A model generated the notes under the pieces. It did not search any database, was not told the DNA's origin, and saw only the letters and a list, made by a program, of their open reading frames with translations. A DNA stretch of 64,000 nt from Halocafeteria seosinensis. Lineage: Eukaryota > Sar > Bigyra > Bicosoecida. The stretch is from positions 238,362-302,361 of the forward strand of contig LVLI01000229.1 of the NCBI GenBank assembly GCA_001687465.1, written 5' to 3'. A program made the translations under genes and the position numbers. Below are positions 34,218-44,287 of this stretch, one piece after another; within the stretch, counting starts at the first letter, position 1, and every line of letters begins with the position of its first letter.

Positions 34218-35786
34218 TTGAGTCACAGCCAATTTTGTGATCGTTGATTGATCACAACCGTGCATATTCAAGGATTCCAAACTAGACGGAAGATAGCGAA
34301 AAATTGAATCTGTAACTGTAGTCTGATTACACCGGGAAATATTCAACAATGTCAAGTTGGAAAGATGCTGGAAAGCCAAATCGGTAATGGTGGTTTGACG
34401 ACAATATTTCGCCTTCAGTGCCTTCAAGCCCCTCAGGTGCCGAAACGCATCGTCAGTAATAGTCGTTTGATTACAAGAAGTCATATCTAATGCAGTCAAA
34501 TTTGACAAATACTGAAACACAGCATCTGTGACACTGGGTTGACTCCACCCTTTCATGCCCAAGTACCTGAGATTAATGAAGTGCCGATACACTGAATCGT
34601 CCATTCCTACTTTCCACCCTCCTGCATCTAAATATGTCAGTTGTTGTAATAAACGTTGGCACGGCCAGTCATTTTTTTGGAGGAAACAGTTTGAGATATC
34701 CAGACGTCTCAACTGTGGCACACTCTCCAGATCACACGTCTGAGCGAAGTGCGCAGGTCCATCCAATTCTAACGATGTCAAGCCACGAATAGACTTAAGT
34801 ATCTCGGGTAACTCCAGAGGCTCGCTCAACTTAAGAGACGCTAGGTGTGACAAATGCAAGAATGCCGACGCGCGCACACTTGACCCCGGCATACTATGCT
34901 GCATTCGTAATTTAGTTAAATTTGAACAATGTTGAAAGCAGCTTCTGGTCATCGTTTCCATATCACAAAGCAGTATACTCAAAGACCGCAGTGAGAGCAG
35001 ATATCGAAACGCGTCATCGGTTATCGTGTTTTGATCGCAGTGCTTCATGCTTAAGTGTGTCAGTCGCGATAGGTGTTGGAATGCAAGGTCAGTTATGATG
35101 GTCTGTTTACAGCATTCCATGGACAACGAGTTCAAGCTGGAGAGATGCTGAAACGCAGCATCCGAAATGGATGATACGTAGCACCACATACGAAGTGCTC
35201 GTAGATTGCTCAAATGCTGAAAAGCTACCGCGACTTCGTCAGAGTCGCCAAAAACGTTCAAAAATGTCAACTGGGAGAAGTTTCGGAACCTGGGATCTAT
35301 GGAACCAGATAATAGCGGTGGGACACCAAGTTTTCTCGAGTCCGTAAACAGTGCGCGTACCCTGTTCAGTCGCTGAAAGTTAGTGTCTAGGATTTCCACT
35401 GCTCTTTGTGGTTCGTCATCATAGTTCACTTTTTCAACTTTCAACATTCCGGAGAAATTGGGGAAGCATATGCTTGCTTGCCTGTTGTTTTCTGCACCAG
35501 ATGCGATGTGAAAACACCTGGGCCAGAAGAGACTGTCAACCCACTCCCCTTTGGAAGTTTCCACGGCTCTCCAATATTTCGTTGTCGTTCGCAAAGTCGA
35601 AGTTCTAGGACAACACATAGAGGACTTGGCGAAAGGAGGGTGAGAATAGTGCTGAAACCATGTTTCTAAATATGTCCGAAGCAGCACAGTGGTTAGTTTT
35701 AGTTTGGGGGTGTGACGACGTGACCTCTGTCTACTCCCTCGGTATGTATCAGTGTCTGTGAAATCTGCACTCTTTTCAGTGCGCAT
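34203..35786 (-). CDS. Leucine-rich-repeat protein (cysteine-containing LRR type)
   Basis: A single open frame of 527 residues. Residues about 1-150 show no clear domain. From about 165 onward there are roughly a dozen imperfect LRRs of about 24-26 residues with the pattern AFQHLSxLTxLxMxxCxQTTITD, close to the cysteine-containing LRRs of F-box partners. I cannot see a convincing F-box in the N-terminal part, though a missed upstream exon could carry it. Solenoids of this type bind proteins, often as ubiquitin-ligase substrate receptors; that role is only inference. The C-terminus ends abruptly inside a dispersed repeat, so the original end may have been lost. A relic of a sister copy lies next to it. 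Confidence 0.75.
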   Translation of the reverse strand: MRTEKSADFTDTDTYRGSRQRSRRHTPKLKLTTVLLRTYLETWFQHYSHPPFAKSSMCCPRTSTLRTTTKYWRAVETSKGEWVDSLFWPRCFHIASGAENNRQASICFPNFSGMLKVEKVNYDDEPQRAVEILDTNFQRLNRVRALFTDSRKLGVPPLLSGSIDPRFRNFSQLTFLNVFGDSDEVAVAFQHLSNLRALRMWCYVSSISDAAFQHLSSLNSLSMECCKQTIITDLAFQHLSRLTHLSMKHCDQNTITDDAFRYLLSLRSLSILLCDMETMTRSCFQHCSNLTKLRMQHSMPGSSVRASAFLHLSHLASLKLSEPLELPEILKSIRGLTSLELDGPAHFAQTCDLESVPQLRRLDISNCFLQKNDWPCQRLLQQLTYLDAGGWKVGMDDSVYRHFINLRYLGMKGWSQPSVTDAVFQYLSNLTALDMTSCNQTTITDDAFRHLRGLKALKAKYCRQTTITDLAFQHLSNLTLLNISRCNQTTVTDSIFRYLPSSLESLNMHGCDQSTITKLAVTQVGYG

Positions 35787-37227
35787 TATTCATTCGTTCG
35801 TTTGATCTTCTTGCTTGCGGGACGCGCCAGTGCTAAGAGCAACAAAATACAATTCAACAGCGATACTTCACTCAGAAGTTCGACTTCATTTTGTCGAGCT
35901 TGAATCTGCAACATAATTGAGAGTTTTTGAGCAAGTGCTACACACGATAGCAATTTCTAAACTATTCTAATTGACTGTTAAAAGAATGTCTGAAAAAGCA
36001 TAATGAACATGTTAGACATGCATGTAGGGCCCTCAGGACGGTGGCAAAGTTCAGCTCTTAGGGAAGTAATCGTGAGTAATGATAGGTGCTATTCCCATTT
36101 TTTGTTTGATGAAGGGCATGCTCTAGATGATTATATGGGAAACAGCGTGGGAGCGGGGGATGTTAACGAGCAGTGCTTTACGACAATCCTGAAGTGAGCT
36201 TACAGTATTGGACAGTTCTCACTATACATACCGGTACATGTCCATCTCACGTGTCTGTTCTCTCAGTCTTTAAAGAATCCACGTCATCGACGTCGGCAAT
36301 GGATAGACTACAAAGTTAACATCGGAAAACCAAGCATGTTCCTATCAAAGCGGTTCAATGGAGTGAAAATGAAGCACTTCCTTAATGGAATGGACAAGGA
36401 CAAAGTTGGTCGCCTATGTTTGGTACTAAAGTTTATGGACATATGGATTGCGCAGTGGTAAGCTAAGCAGTAAACTGCATCCGAAAATCACCATTTCAAG
36501 TTTATGCCATCTATCGGATACTGCGAATGCTGGTACAGACTCACGATTCCCCAAAAGAAAAAGACGACGAGGAGGAATCCGAGAAGGACGGGGTAGAGGG
36601 ATATGAAGCAGAACAGCCCGAGACAGAAAACGCGGTGAGTTAAAAGAATGCAAAGAGGATGGGAAGGAGTCAGAAGACGACGAAGAGAAGGAAAGAGAGG
36701 CAGAAGGAGGCGGGAAAAGAAGAGCACGAGCCAGAAACAACAGAAGGCGGAAGAGTCAGAAAAAGGCGAAGAGGATGGGGACCAGACCAGACGAGAACGG
36801 CGAAGAAAAAACACAATTAAGCTGTTAAGCGAACAAATCGTGAGACGATGGATCGACTAGCATTGATAGTTTTTACAGAATATACAGACATTTGCCACCC
36901 TTCACTCTTATTTTTCCTTCGAGGTCTGAAACGTATATTCTCATGGACACCCTGTTGTGCTTCTGTACTTGTACAATACAGTATGTATAATTCTGCTGTC
37001 CTTTCACAATCAGAAGCATTTATCGTCTTCCCCTTCTTATACTACCGGTGTTAAGGTTAGGATTCCTGACGTCATTTTGTGTCCTTTGCTGCGGCCTGCG
37101 TGATATCTGGGAGTTTCTGACTTCTTCTTCGCTTGACCGGCCCCTGTTTGACACGCTCCTGGATTATTGTTATGTGCCTAGGATTCAGTGGCTGTAAGTT
37201 AAGACAAGGTGTAATATATATAATTTT
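35787..37227. other. Interval with a possible eroded gene
   Basis: 35787-36250 holds nothing supportable. 36260-36840 contains protein-like fragments listed separately. 36850-37227 is AT-rich and ends in a short TA-rich tract, the 3' flank of the solenoid-PH gene. Confidence 0.45.
36260..36840 (+). pseudogene. Possible broken gene with acidic and basic low-complexity segments
   Basis: A plus-strand segment gives WIDYKVNIGKPSMFLSKRF followed by FLNGMDKDKVGRLCLVLKF and an immediate stop near a GTAAGC donor-like site. A second segment (about 36515-36633) gives a helical piece then an acidic run (KDDEEESEKDG). A third, one frame off, continues acidic and then strongly basic to about 36828. The fragments may be exons of one gene, but frames do not join cleanly. 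No family recognised. Confidence 0.25.
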
Positions 37228-39654
37228 TCACATACAGACACTGTTGTAACTGCTTACCCTTATACAATATTCTTCTCCATGAACATTTGGAGTGCACAAC
37301 GTCACCCAATTGTCATCCGACACCTTAATAGATTCCACAGAGTGCAACGAGATAGTACCTTTTCTTTCTGCCTTGCTTTCATCTACATAGTACGTAATGT
37401 TGTTTGCATCTATTTCAAAATAACGCGTCGATTTCTTTTTGACCCCAAGGGTTTTTCTGCCACCACTATACTTTTCCATCCAACCATGAACGGTTGGTAC
37501 CTTAGCGTCCTCCCTATCCAGCTTGTCCCAATGAAGCGGGCTACTCTGCCATGGAAGAGATTCCTCACCACCTTCACCGCGTCCGGATGACGAATCTCTG
37601 TGCTTGAAAAGTCCACTTGGCTTTCGTCCTTGAGGAGGTTTTGGCTTCAGCGGACCGCTGCTACTTGTTGCGGCGCCACCTTGCGCTTCTGTTGCCGCGT
37701 TCGCGTTCGCACTCTCTCCGCTGGTCTGGCCACTTCCAGCTTCAGTAGGGCTAGCACCCTGTTTCCGATACCAAGTCCAGGAAGTTGTGTCATACTGAAG
37801 ATCTTCAAATACACCGCTTTGCGCCAAGTCATCAGTCAGCTCATACACCTCCCCCTTGCTTAAATAGGGTTGAGCGCACAATGTTTTAAGAGTAAGCTGG
37901 GGGTCAATGGATCGGCGGGATACTGTCTCAAATAAATTGATCAACCCTTCATAAGGGTTTTCGCTATTATCAAGCGCCATCGTTTTCCTTTGGTTGAGAG
38001 CAGCCGCTGCAGTGCGCAGCCACTTTGCCCAGTGGACAGTTTTTACAATAACATCGGGTTTCGTGCCGTAAGCACAGCGAAATACTAAGAGCAGCCTCTT
38101 ACAAATTTTACCTGCCGCATGTATCGCAACGGGCAAAGGGAATCTGTCCGTGATATCTTGGATAAATTCTTTGCTCTTTTGCTGATAATGTTTTGCCTTG
38201 TCCTTAACCTCCTCGGCAGTAGGTTGTTCTCTTCGTTTTTCATTCCGCAGCAGTTCTTCCTTTAACGCAACTTCGAGTAAATTTTGTGGATTTTCGATGC
38301 CGTCGAAATCTTCGGGATAGAGTTCATGTATTTCCTTGTCTTCGGATTCGTCTTCCATCAAGTGGTCTGCATGGTACGTGAGCCTCTCAATCGTAGTGTT
38401 TGCACCAAGAGCATCTTTTCTCTGCTTATTGGAGCCAGCAACTAACTCGTACGGATGTCCCCAAATATCCTCCTGGTGCTGTAACAGACGGTCTACGAGA
38501 AACGGTTGAGTTCCGCGGAGGAAGGACAGCAATTCATTTGCCTTTTTTGACAATTCAGGATCAGCTGCGCTGCAAAGTGATTCTACAATCTCTTCATGTG
38601 CTTGAACGGCACCCTTGTATACACCCGCAACATTCATTAGTTCTGCGACCAGATTTGTTGTTTGCATAAGCCGCTCGGAATGACACCATTGAACAAGCTT
38701 TTTCGACACCTCTACAGCCGAGTCCGGGTCAATACGTCCAATCGCACCCAGGGCAAAAAACGCTATACGACACCCCTCTGTTGAATCTGCCAGGCGTTCT
38801 TCGGTTGCTTCAATAATTGCATCAAGAAAAGGGCGAACCACAAGCGCATTCCTGTGTGCTATGATGGCGAGAATGTTGATACTCGGCCTGTAAGTTCGCT
38901 TAAGCATTTTTGCAATGTAATCTACGAAAGCATATAGCACTCTAGGTGAATGCTCCGTTGCTTTTTCGACAACCTCAATTGCGTACGGGTCCTGATTTAT
39001 GCCGAACTGGATAACGGTGTCAACCCGGTTTAACACGATTCTCGGAGCATGCCGTGCTGTCTCTTTGAGAAACGCAAGCAACTTTGTCCCACCTAGTGCG
39101 GCGTCTGTTCGAAATTCCAAAGCTTCGAGTATATTATCACCATAGTGGACGGCCAACTTTGGGTTCCGCGAGAATTGGTCTCGCACGAACTCTGAACAGT
39201 GGATAGCGAGTGTATCGTCGTTTAGCGGAAATAAGGCGAAGCAAAGCTTTAGCATTTGACTTTGTGCCCCTTTCCCTTGTTTGGACAGAGTCTCTAATGC
39301 GATGAAAAGATAGCGCAATCCATCGACTAGTCCATTGAAGCGGAACTCCGAATTCACGGCAACATGGGTCCACCAACGCCCCAGTTTGATGAGTAGTGGG
39401 GTGTGCTCCTGCAGTTTGTCCGCCTGGGTTTCAGCGATTTTGGGCAAAGGGGAAAGAATTTCACCGATGCAATTCAACTGCTTTATGGTCATTTGTCGCT
39501 GTTGATAAGACACCCGAGGATCGAAGGAATTCAAGGCCCGCAGCATCCATGGCAAATCCTGCAAAACTTTGGACGCACTCAACGAAGCCACGGATTCCAC
39601 GGCCATCGTATCTCCGTCCAGAAACTCGGAAAGGATCTTCTTTAGATCACTCAT
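37228..39654 (-). CDS. Alpha-solenoid (HEAT/ARM-like) protein with C-terminal PH domain
   Basis: The main open frame gives 808 residues. Residues about 1-420 are a run of paired helices typical of HEAT/ARM solenoids. A helical domain follows at about 440-640. Then comes a Ser/Gly/Pro-rich disordered linker and a PH domain from about 720: HGWMEKYSGG, KKKSTRYFEIDANNITYYVD, KGTISLHSVESIKVSDDNW. The PH domain lacks the closing Trp-containing helix if the frame ends at 37228. A splice at a GTAAGC donor (about 37255) to an exon ending with basic residues near 37070 is possible but does not restore that helix. I do not recognise the family. A peripheral membrane or scaffold role is inferred from the PH domain only. 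The ATG at 39654 starts a plausible N-terminal helix (MSDLKKILSEFLDGD). Confidence 0.8.
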   Translation of the reverse strand: MSDLKKILSEFLDGDTMAVESVASLSASKVLQDLPWMLRALNSFDPRVSYQQRQMTIKQLNCIGEILSPLPKIAETQADKLQEHTPLLIKLGRWWTHVAVNSEFRFNGLVDGLRYLFIALETLSKQGKGAQSQMLKLCFALFPLNDDTLAIHCSEFVRDQFSRNPKLAVHYGDNILEALEFRTDAALGGTKLLAFLKETARHAPRIVLNRVDTVIQFGINQDPYAIEVVEKATEHSPRVLYAFVDYIAKMLKRTYRPSINILAIIAHRNALVVRPFLDAIIEATEERLADSTEGCRIAFFALGAIGRIDPDSAVEVSKKLVQWCHSERLMQTTNLVAELMNVAGVYKGAVQAHEEIVESLCSAADPELSKKANELLSFLRGTQPFLVDRLLQHQEDIWGHPYELVAGSNKQRKDALGANTTIERLTYHADHLMEDESEDKEIHELYPEDFDGIENPQNLLEVALKEELLRNEKRREQPTAEEVKDKAKHYQQKSKEFIQDITDRFPLPVAIHAAGKICKRLLLVFRCAYGTKPDVIVKTVHWAKWLRTAAAALNQRKTMALDNSENPYEGLINLFETVSRRSIDPQLTLKTLCAQPYLSKGEVYELTDDLAQSGVFEDLQYDTTSWTWYRKQGASPTEAGSGQTSGESANANAATEAQGGAATSSSGPLKPKPPQGRKPSGLFKHRDSSSGRGEGGEESLPWQSSPLHWDKLDREDAKVPTVHGWMEKYSGGRKTLGVKKKSTRYFEIDANNITYYVDESKAERKGTISLHSVESIKVSDDNWVTLCTPNVHGEEYCIRVSSYNSVCM

Positions 39655-40429
39655 CTTTCAATTTATACCGTAAAAACCCCCTGGAAGTCCAACAAACAAT
39701 ACATCCGTTAGATCGACAGTAGCGCACTTTCCAAAATTTTCTCGCACCCTCTTGCACTTTCACCAATGCATAAACCCAGGGTACAGGTACAGTACCAAGC
39801 ATCGAATGCTCCCAATACATCCTGAAAACAATAGACTGACAGGTGCATGATGGAAGACACAGCCCATGACTGAATTGGTCGCAGGGTGGGTCGCACGATT
39901 CTACGAATTCATCCATTCGAGAGTATTTTCTCACTATACCTCCCATATTCCGTGCGGACATAGTGGTGTTATATTATGTTGGCATGATATAGGGGTCAGC
40001 AGGACAATTAACTCGTCAGTGACGTCAAACGCGCGAGTGACGGGTTCCGACTCATCTTGAGCCATTGTTCTACAATTGTGTTGTACAACTTGCCTACGGA
40101 AGTACAGACAGATTGAGTACCACGTATTACACTCTCATAATTCATTGTTTTCCCTAACAAGTGGCTACATGTCCGACGCTGTCATTCGGTCAAATACTTT
40201 TGTCTTTGCCAGTTCCAGAAGCCCGCTGGTTTGAGGAATCGAATTTCTAACTTCAATGAATGGACGTCTCTCCAAAGCACATACCACTTGTTATATTTTG
40301 TACTGGAGCACTGCGATGGATATCTATGGGTTATAGTCCCATTGAAATAGTGAATGGTGGGGAATAGATACCGATGACTGTCGCAGAACTATAGATATGA
40401 CAAACCTCTTTCAGTTCCGATTGGGGAAT
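39655..40429. other. Intergenic upstream of tRNA-Arg(CCU)
   Basis: No gene is supported. It contains one TACTGTAC-family word (GTACAGTA near 39789) and the TATA-like 11-mer before the tRNA. The promoter of the solenoid-PH gene should lie at the left end. Confidence 0.5.
40390..40400 (+). promoter_or_regulatory. TATA-like element upstream of tRNA-Arg(CCU)
   Basis: TATAGATATGA, identical to the element before the other tRNA-Arg gene, starts 40 bases before this tRNA. Inferred Pol III upstream element. Confidence 0.45.
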
Positions 40430-40503
40430 GCCCTTGTAGCTCAGTGGGATAGAGCATCTCCTTCCTAAGGTGAAAGTCGTGGGTTCGAACCCCACCAAGG
40501 GTA
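40430..40503 (+). tRNA. tRNA-Arg (anticodon CCU)
   Basis: A 74-nt cloverleaf. The acceptor GCCCTTG pairs with CAAGGGT. The D arm is GCTC/GAGC with loop AGTGGGATA. The anticodon arm TCTCC/GGTGA encloses TTCCTAA (anticodon CCT). The T arm is GTGGG TTCGAAC CCCAC. The discriminator is A. The anticodon stem has one T-T mismatch in the middle, which is unusual for a functional tRNA, but all else is canonical. Body and T arm are nearly identical to the tRNA-Arg(UCU) at 29.8 kb. Confidence 0.92.
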
Positions 40504-40506
40504 CTC

Positions 40507-40513
40507 TTTTTTT
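40507..40513 (+). terminator. Pol III terminator of tRNA-Arg(CCU)
   Basis: Seven T residues begin four bases after the tRNA end, a typical Pol III stop. A short GT dinucleotide run follows. Confidence 0.75.
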
Positions 40514-40781
40514 GTGTGTGTGTGTGTCGCTCCTCGTCTTCCCATTCGAGGACTGCGCCCAATTTTGGACACAGTTTTACCGACGACAAAGGTGCTCTTT
40601 CTCCCTTCGTAAACGTTCCTTATATAGCGTCGTGCTGACGCATTGAGTTCTTCAAGAAACACAACTTCAACGTGGATGTTCCCAAGTTGAAGTTGGAAGC
40701 CAGATTCGTATAACGGGTTGGTTTGATGGGTTATATGACTCGAATGACCTTTGGAAGAGCTTGGATAGGTGATCGAGAGTG

Positions 40782-43700
40782 ATGGCTTCCGGGGACCGTA
40801 AGTATTTGGCTGGTGGAGCGACGGCGGGACAGGCTTATCAGCAGTCGTTTAGAGCCGTTCGTGCCACGGACCCGGGAATCGTCGACGAGGTGAGTCTTTG
40901 GAGCATAACTTTTTCGGTACTCGTCGGAATTTCGCGCACTTTGGCTCGTTGGATGTGGCATAATTTGCGCTTTCATATTTGCTACTTGCAGACGCAGGGA
41001 CTGTCTCTCCATAACGCAGCGCAATTTTCTTTCCAAGCAGCCTCGAGCAATTTGCAAGCGTCATTGGATGTGGAGTTTCTTGAGAAGGAGCTCGAAGCAT
41101 GGTACCGCGCCGATGGGACAGTATCGGAGACGAGTGACGAAGATATCCCACTCGGAATCAGTGGTGATGGAGACCAGAATTTGAGAGAGGAACGATGGGC
41201 CTGGGACCAGCCGGTCGATTTTGAAGCCTCAGATAAAACTTCTCTAAAATGGGCCATGGAATTACTGAGGGAGGAAAACAGAGCTGAGGGACAGATGAAT
41301 TTATTGAATGGAAATCGATACTTTGGTAATCGGCATTTAGTGGATGAGCACCAGTCATCGGCTTCCTCAGCAGCCACGGATGAGGACCAACAGGGATCTC
41401 ACACTGATGGTGAGGAGGAAGAAGCTCAAACAGAGCGCAATCAGATAATGCAGCACCACGACAAGCTTCAACGTAATCAACTAGATAATGCTATCACCGA
41501 ACTTCGAACGAAGAGTAGTGCGGCTCAACGTACTAGCTACAAGAAAAAGGAAGAAGACGATAGTGTAAATCCTTTTGCTTCGTCCACCCCTGCAAGTCCC
41601 GCAGCGTCGTCTTCTCGTACTGGCCCTCGTGAACTGAATGATTCATCAACATCCCCTACGAATGCAATTGGTGGGAAGGCCCTTGCTTCGTCGTCACCAA
41701 GGTCTGAATGCAATAGCGAACCGCATGCAGCCGAAGGCAGGAAATCACCTGAACGATTCAAAGTAAGCGCTAGAGCAAGGACTTCTAGTGCCGCATCTTC
41801 AGGTTCTGTTATCGACAAAATAGTGGACGCCGCAAATGAACTATCCAAATGCCGCAAGAGGATGGATCAATTGCTGGAAGGAAGCGATGCAGCCGCGTTG
41901 AAGCTGCGGAAACTACATCAGCGCTCACAGGCACCTGAGAGTGACCATAAACGATCATCAGCAAATGCTGATAGGCAGACCAAGAAAAAAAGGGAAACTC
42001 TCACCGCTGCTGATTTGTTGAATATGCATGGAGAAGGTTCTGGGAATCCATTTGATTCTGTCTTCACTACCCTCCCTAGCCATATTGATAGAGTGGGCTC
42101 CAATGTTGATAAGATGCGGAAGCTTGAGTGCTCAATGGTAGGGTCAACGGGTGATGCAGTTTCTGCAAGTCGCCGCCGTGGCCAAACTTCTGGGATCTCA
42201 GAGGATGTAGTTGAAGAGCTGCGTTCCGTCTTGGAAACGTCGATACGGGACTTGCAAACTTGCGAAGTCGACATTCAGTCTTTAGCGGAAACGGAGAAGA
42301 CAACGAAAAGACAAGCTCGGACAACAGAACAGTGGCTTCAGAAGGAGGTCAAAGATTTCCGGAAAGAATTTTTTCTGAAGTTTCAAGTACTTGCAGAAGC
42401 TTTGAAACAATTCAAGCAAGAATTTTTATCGCAAGGCGAACGCAATTTTGCCCATGTTAAGCTTCCAAGAACTGCATCTTCTAATGATTTGGCCAATGAG
42501 GAAAAGCAAGCATACGACGATTTTACGGCTTTATCACCTACAGCAAACGATAGAACTGGACTCGCCAAGGGCTCCGAGAAGTCGAAGACCGCGATGAAAC
42601 CTTTTCTCCGTGATGCTTGGTATATTTGCCCACAGATAGATGATAGGTTTCATAGTGCTTTGCTGTTAACACCAGCGCGCAAAGCTTGCCATTCATTGCG
42701 ACAAGAAACGGAAACTCTGAGAGCCTCATTGTTTGGTAATCATGCCTTAGAAGATTATGTCAATTTTCTGATGCTTCAGAACGAGAAAATAGCATCCCAA
42801 CTGTCGGCCTCAGAACATGAGGTTAGAGTTGCGAGGTCCGAAGCAGACGAAACTAAACGAAAGTACAATGGTTTGATGGAGCAACTTGAAGAAAAACTGC
42901 GTCTCAGGACGACCGACGTCGAAAACCTCGAGAGACAGAAAACTGAACTGCAGAACCAGAATGCAGAACTTAATCGTCAAATCCAGGAACTCCAGCATAC
43001 TTTGCAATCACAGCAACAGTTTCGTGCTCATAGTAACCATTCACCATACAGTAACAGTACAGGGGAGACCCCGCCGTCTAACGTTCAAACAGAAACCTCG
43101 AAGACATCAAGTGGCGCTGCTATACCGGCTCTGCCTGGCGGAAAATACAGGGAGCGCCGGAATACTCAGCACGCGTATCCTGTTGGTAGACAGTCGCCTT
43201 CCCCCTCTTTAAGACCAGATATTCCTCAGGATTCAAGACCAAAGTCTGTCAAAGGGCCCACAGGACTTCCAGGTAACTTCGCTGGTGTCACTGCTTCTCG
43301 ACCGCGAAGAGCAACATTTAGCACTGGCAGAAGGGATGGTGTAACTACCTCCGCGGAGCACGTTATATTAGCTTCTCCAGCGTTCACAGCGCAAAATAGT
43401 GGTCAGGACACACACACCACCGCTGTATCTCAGGGCAGCGGGGCCCCTTACAAGACTCCACCGTCTACGATGACGGGGGTAGGAAACCGAAAGCTAAATG
43501 AACGGACATTCGACACTGGATTTACACTGCCTGCTAATCGAGCACAAATCGGTGCAAAAGAATCCTCAAAGGCTCAAGAAAACCAGCCTCAAACAATCCT
43601 TCAGTACCTGCGACAGCAAAATGACGCTGCGGGAGCAGGAGCCCATGAGAGTGGTAGTTCCTCTCAGAAGTCTAAAGAGTCTTATACTACATGTACTTCG

Positions 43701-44093
43701 AGTGACAAGAGGAACAACCGTCCTGCCCGGGAGTCTGCCGCCGCAAAAACCGATACTGGGGCGCAACAGTACAACTATCGACGGCCTTCAGCACAGTTTA
43801 ATGAAGTTTTTGATGCAGCGCAAAAAGAAATGAATGAAGATGCTGGCTCATGGACGACGTCCTCAGAAGAAGGGGAGCGAGAGCGGTGGAGTAATCCAAC
43901 TCCTGATTCTGAAGTTTCTGGGTCTCCAAAGCCGCTGCAATTTCAAAACGGGGAAGCACAAGAAGATCTTGATGATGAAGGTGTGGAGGGTGTCCCACTG
44001 GAGCGCTTGAGTCCATTATCCCGCTTTAAGGTAATGCACGAGCTGAAGGCTCCTGATGCTCAGTTTGATAGCGAAAAAGAAAAAGAGGAGTAA
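40782..44093 (+). CDS. Large coiled-coil protein of unknown function
   Basis: Exon 1 (40782-40889) and exon 2 (40992-44093) join at donor GTGAGT and acceptor TTGCAG to 1069 residues. An in-frame TGA at 40770 fixes the start ATG. The N-terminal 60 residues form a short conserved-looking helix pair (FSFQAASSNLQASLDVEFLE). Residues about 150-460 are largely disordered Ser/Thr/Glu-rich sequence with one ordered motif (NPFDSVFTTLPSHIDRV). Coiled coils run at about 465-540 and about 630-740 (long heptads with Glu, Lys, Gln, Asn). The C-terminal third is Ser/Pro/Gln-rich and disordered. No signal peptide or membrane segment. It looks like a structural or scaffold protein (centrosomal, cytoskeletal or nuclear are all possible), but no family is recognised. 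Confidence 0.78.
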   Translation: MASGDRKYLAGGATAGQAYQQSFRAVRATDPGIVDEVSLWSITFSVLVGISRTLARWMWHNLRFHICYLQTQGLSLHNAAQFSFQAASSNLQASLDVEFLEKELEAWYRADGTVSETSDEDIPLGISGDGDQNLREERWAWDQPVDFEASDKTSLKWAMELLREENRAEGQMNLLNGNRYFGNRHLVDEHQSSASSAATDEDQQGSHTDGEEEEAQTERNQIMQHHDKLQRNQLDNAITELRTKSSAAQRTSYKKKEEDDSVNPFASSTPASPAASSSRTGPRELNDSSTSPTNAIGGKALASSSPRSECNSEPHAAEGRKSPERFKVSARARTSSAASSGSVIDKIVDAANELSKCRKRMDQLLEGSDAAALKLRKLHQRSQAPESDHKRSSANADRQTKKKRETLTAADLLNMHGEGSGNPFDSVFTTLPSHIDRVGSNVDKMRKLECSMVGSTGDAVSASRRRGQTSGISEDVVEELRSVLETSIRDLQTCEVDIQSLAETEKTTKRQARTTEQWLQKEVKDFRKEFFLKFQVLAEALKQFKQEFLSQGERNFAHVKLPRTASSNDLANEEKQAYDDFTALSPTANDRTGLAKGSEKSKTAMKPFLRDAWYICPQIDDRFHSALLLTPARKACHSLRQETETLRASLFGNHALEDYVNFLMLQNEKIASQLSASEHEVRVARSEADETKRKYNGLMEQLEEKLRLRTTDVENLERQKTELQNQNAELNRQIQELQHTLQSQQQFRAHSNHSPYSNSTGETPPSNVQTETSKTSSGAAIPALPGGKYRERRNTQHAYPVGRQSPSPSLRPDIPQDSRPKSVKGPTGLPGNFAGVTASRPRRATFSTGRRDGVTTSAEHVILASPAFTAQNSGQDTHTTAVSQGSGAPYKTPPSTMTGVGNRKLNERTFDTGFTLPANRAQIGAKESSKAQENQPQTILQYLRQQNDAAGAGAHESGSSSQKSKESYTTCTSSDKRNNRPARESAAAKTDTGAQQYNYRRPSAQFNEVFDAAQKEMNEDAGSWTTSSEEGERERWSNPTPDSEVSGSPKPLQFQNGEAQEDLDDEGVEGVPLERLSPLSRFKVMHELKAPDAQFDSEKEKEE

Positions 44094-44287
44094 ACGAAGG
44101 AAAGGGGCCGAGTTTTATTCTTGCGAAAGCCTTCCACACAGCTGGAAGATGAGGGTGTCGACGCTTTCCACAGTGTGCGCGCAGAATTTGAAGCCTGCGG
44201 CCGCAAACAACTGGTTTTGCTGTTTAAATGCTTTCACGTTGTTGATAAGCGCATCGTGCGACTCTTTAGTACATCATGTAACTGATG

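Noticed and set aside
36640-36830. Purine-rich tract as a simple-sequence repeat locus
   Set aside because: The period is irregular and it reads as Glu/Lys/Arg codons, so a decayed coding segment is at least as likely.
40389-40662. Minus-strand ORFs containing WWGSNPRLSP
   Set aside because: They read across the tRNA-Arg(CCU) gene and the GT run.
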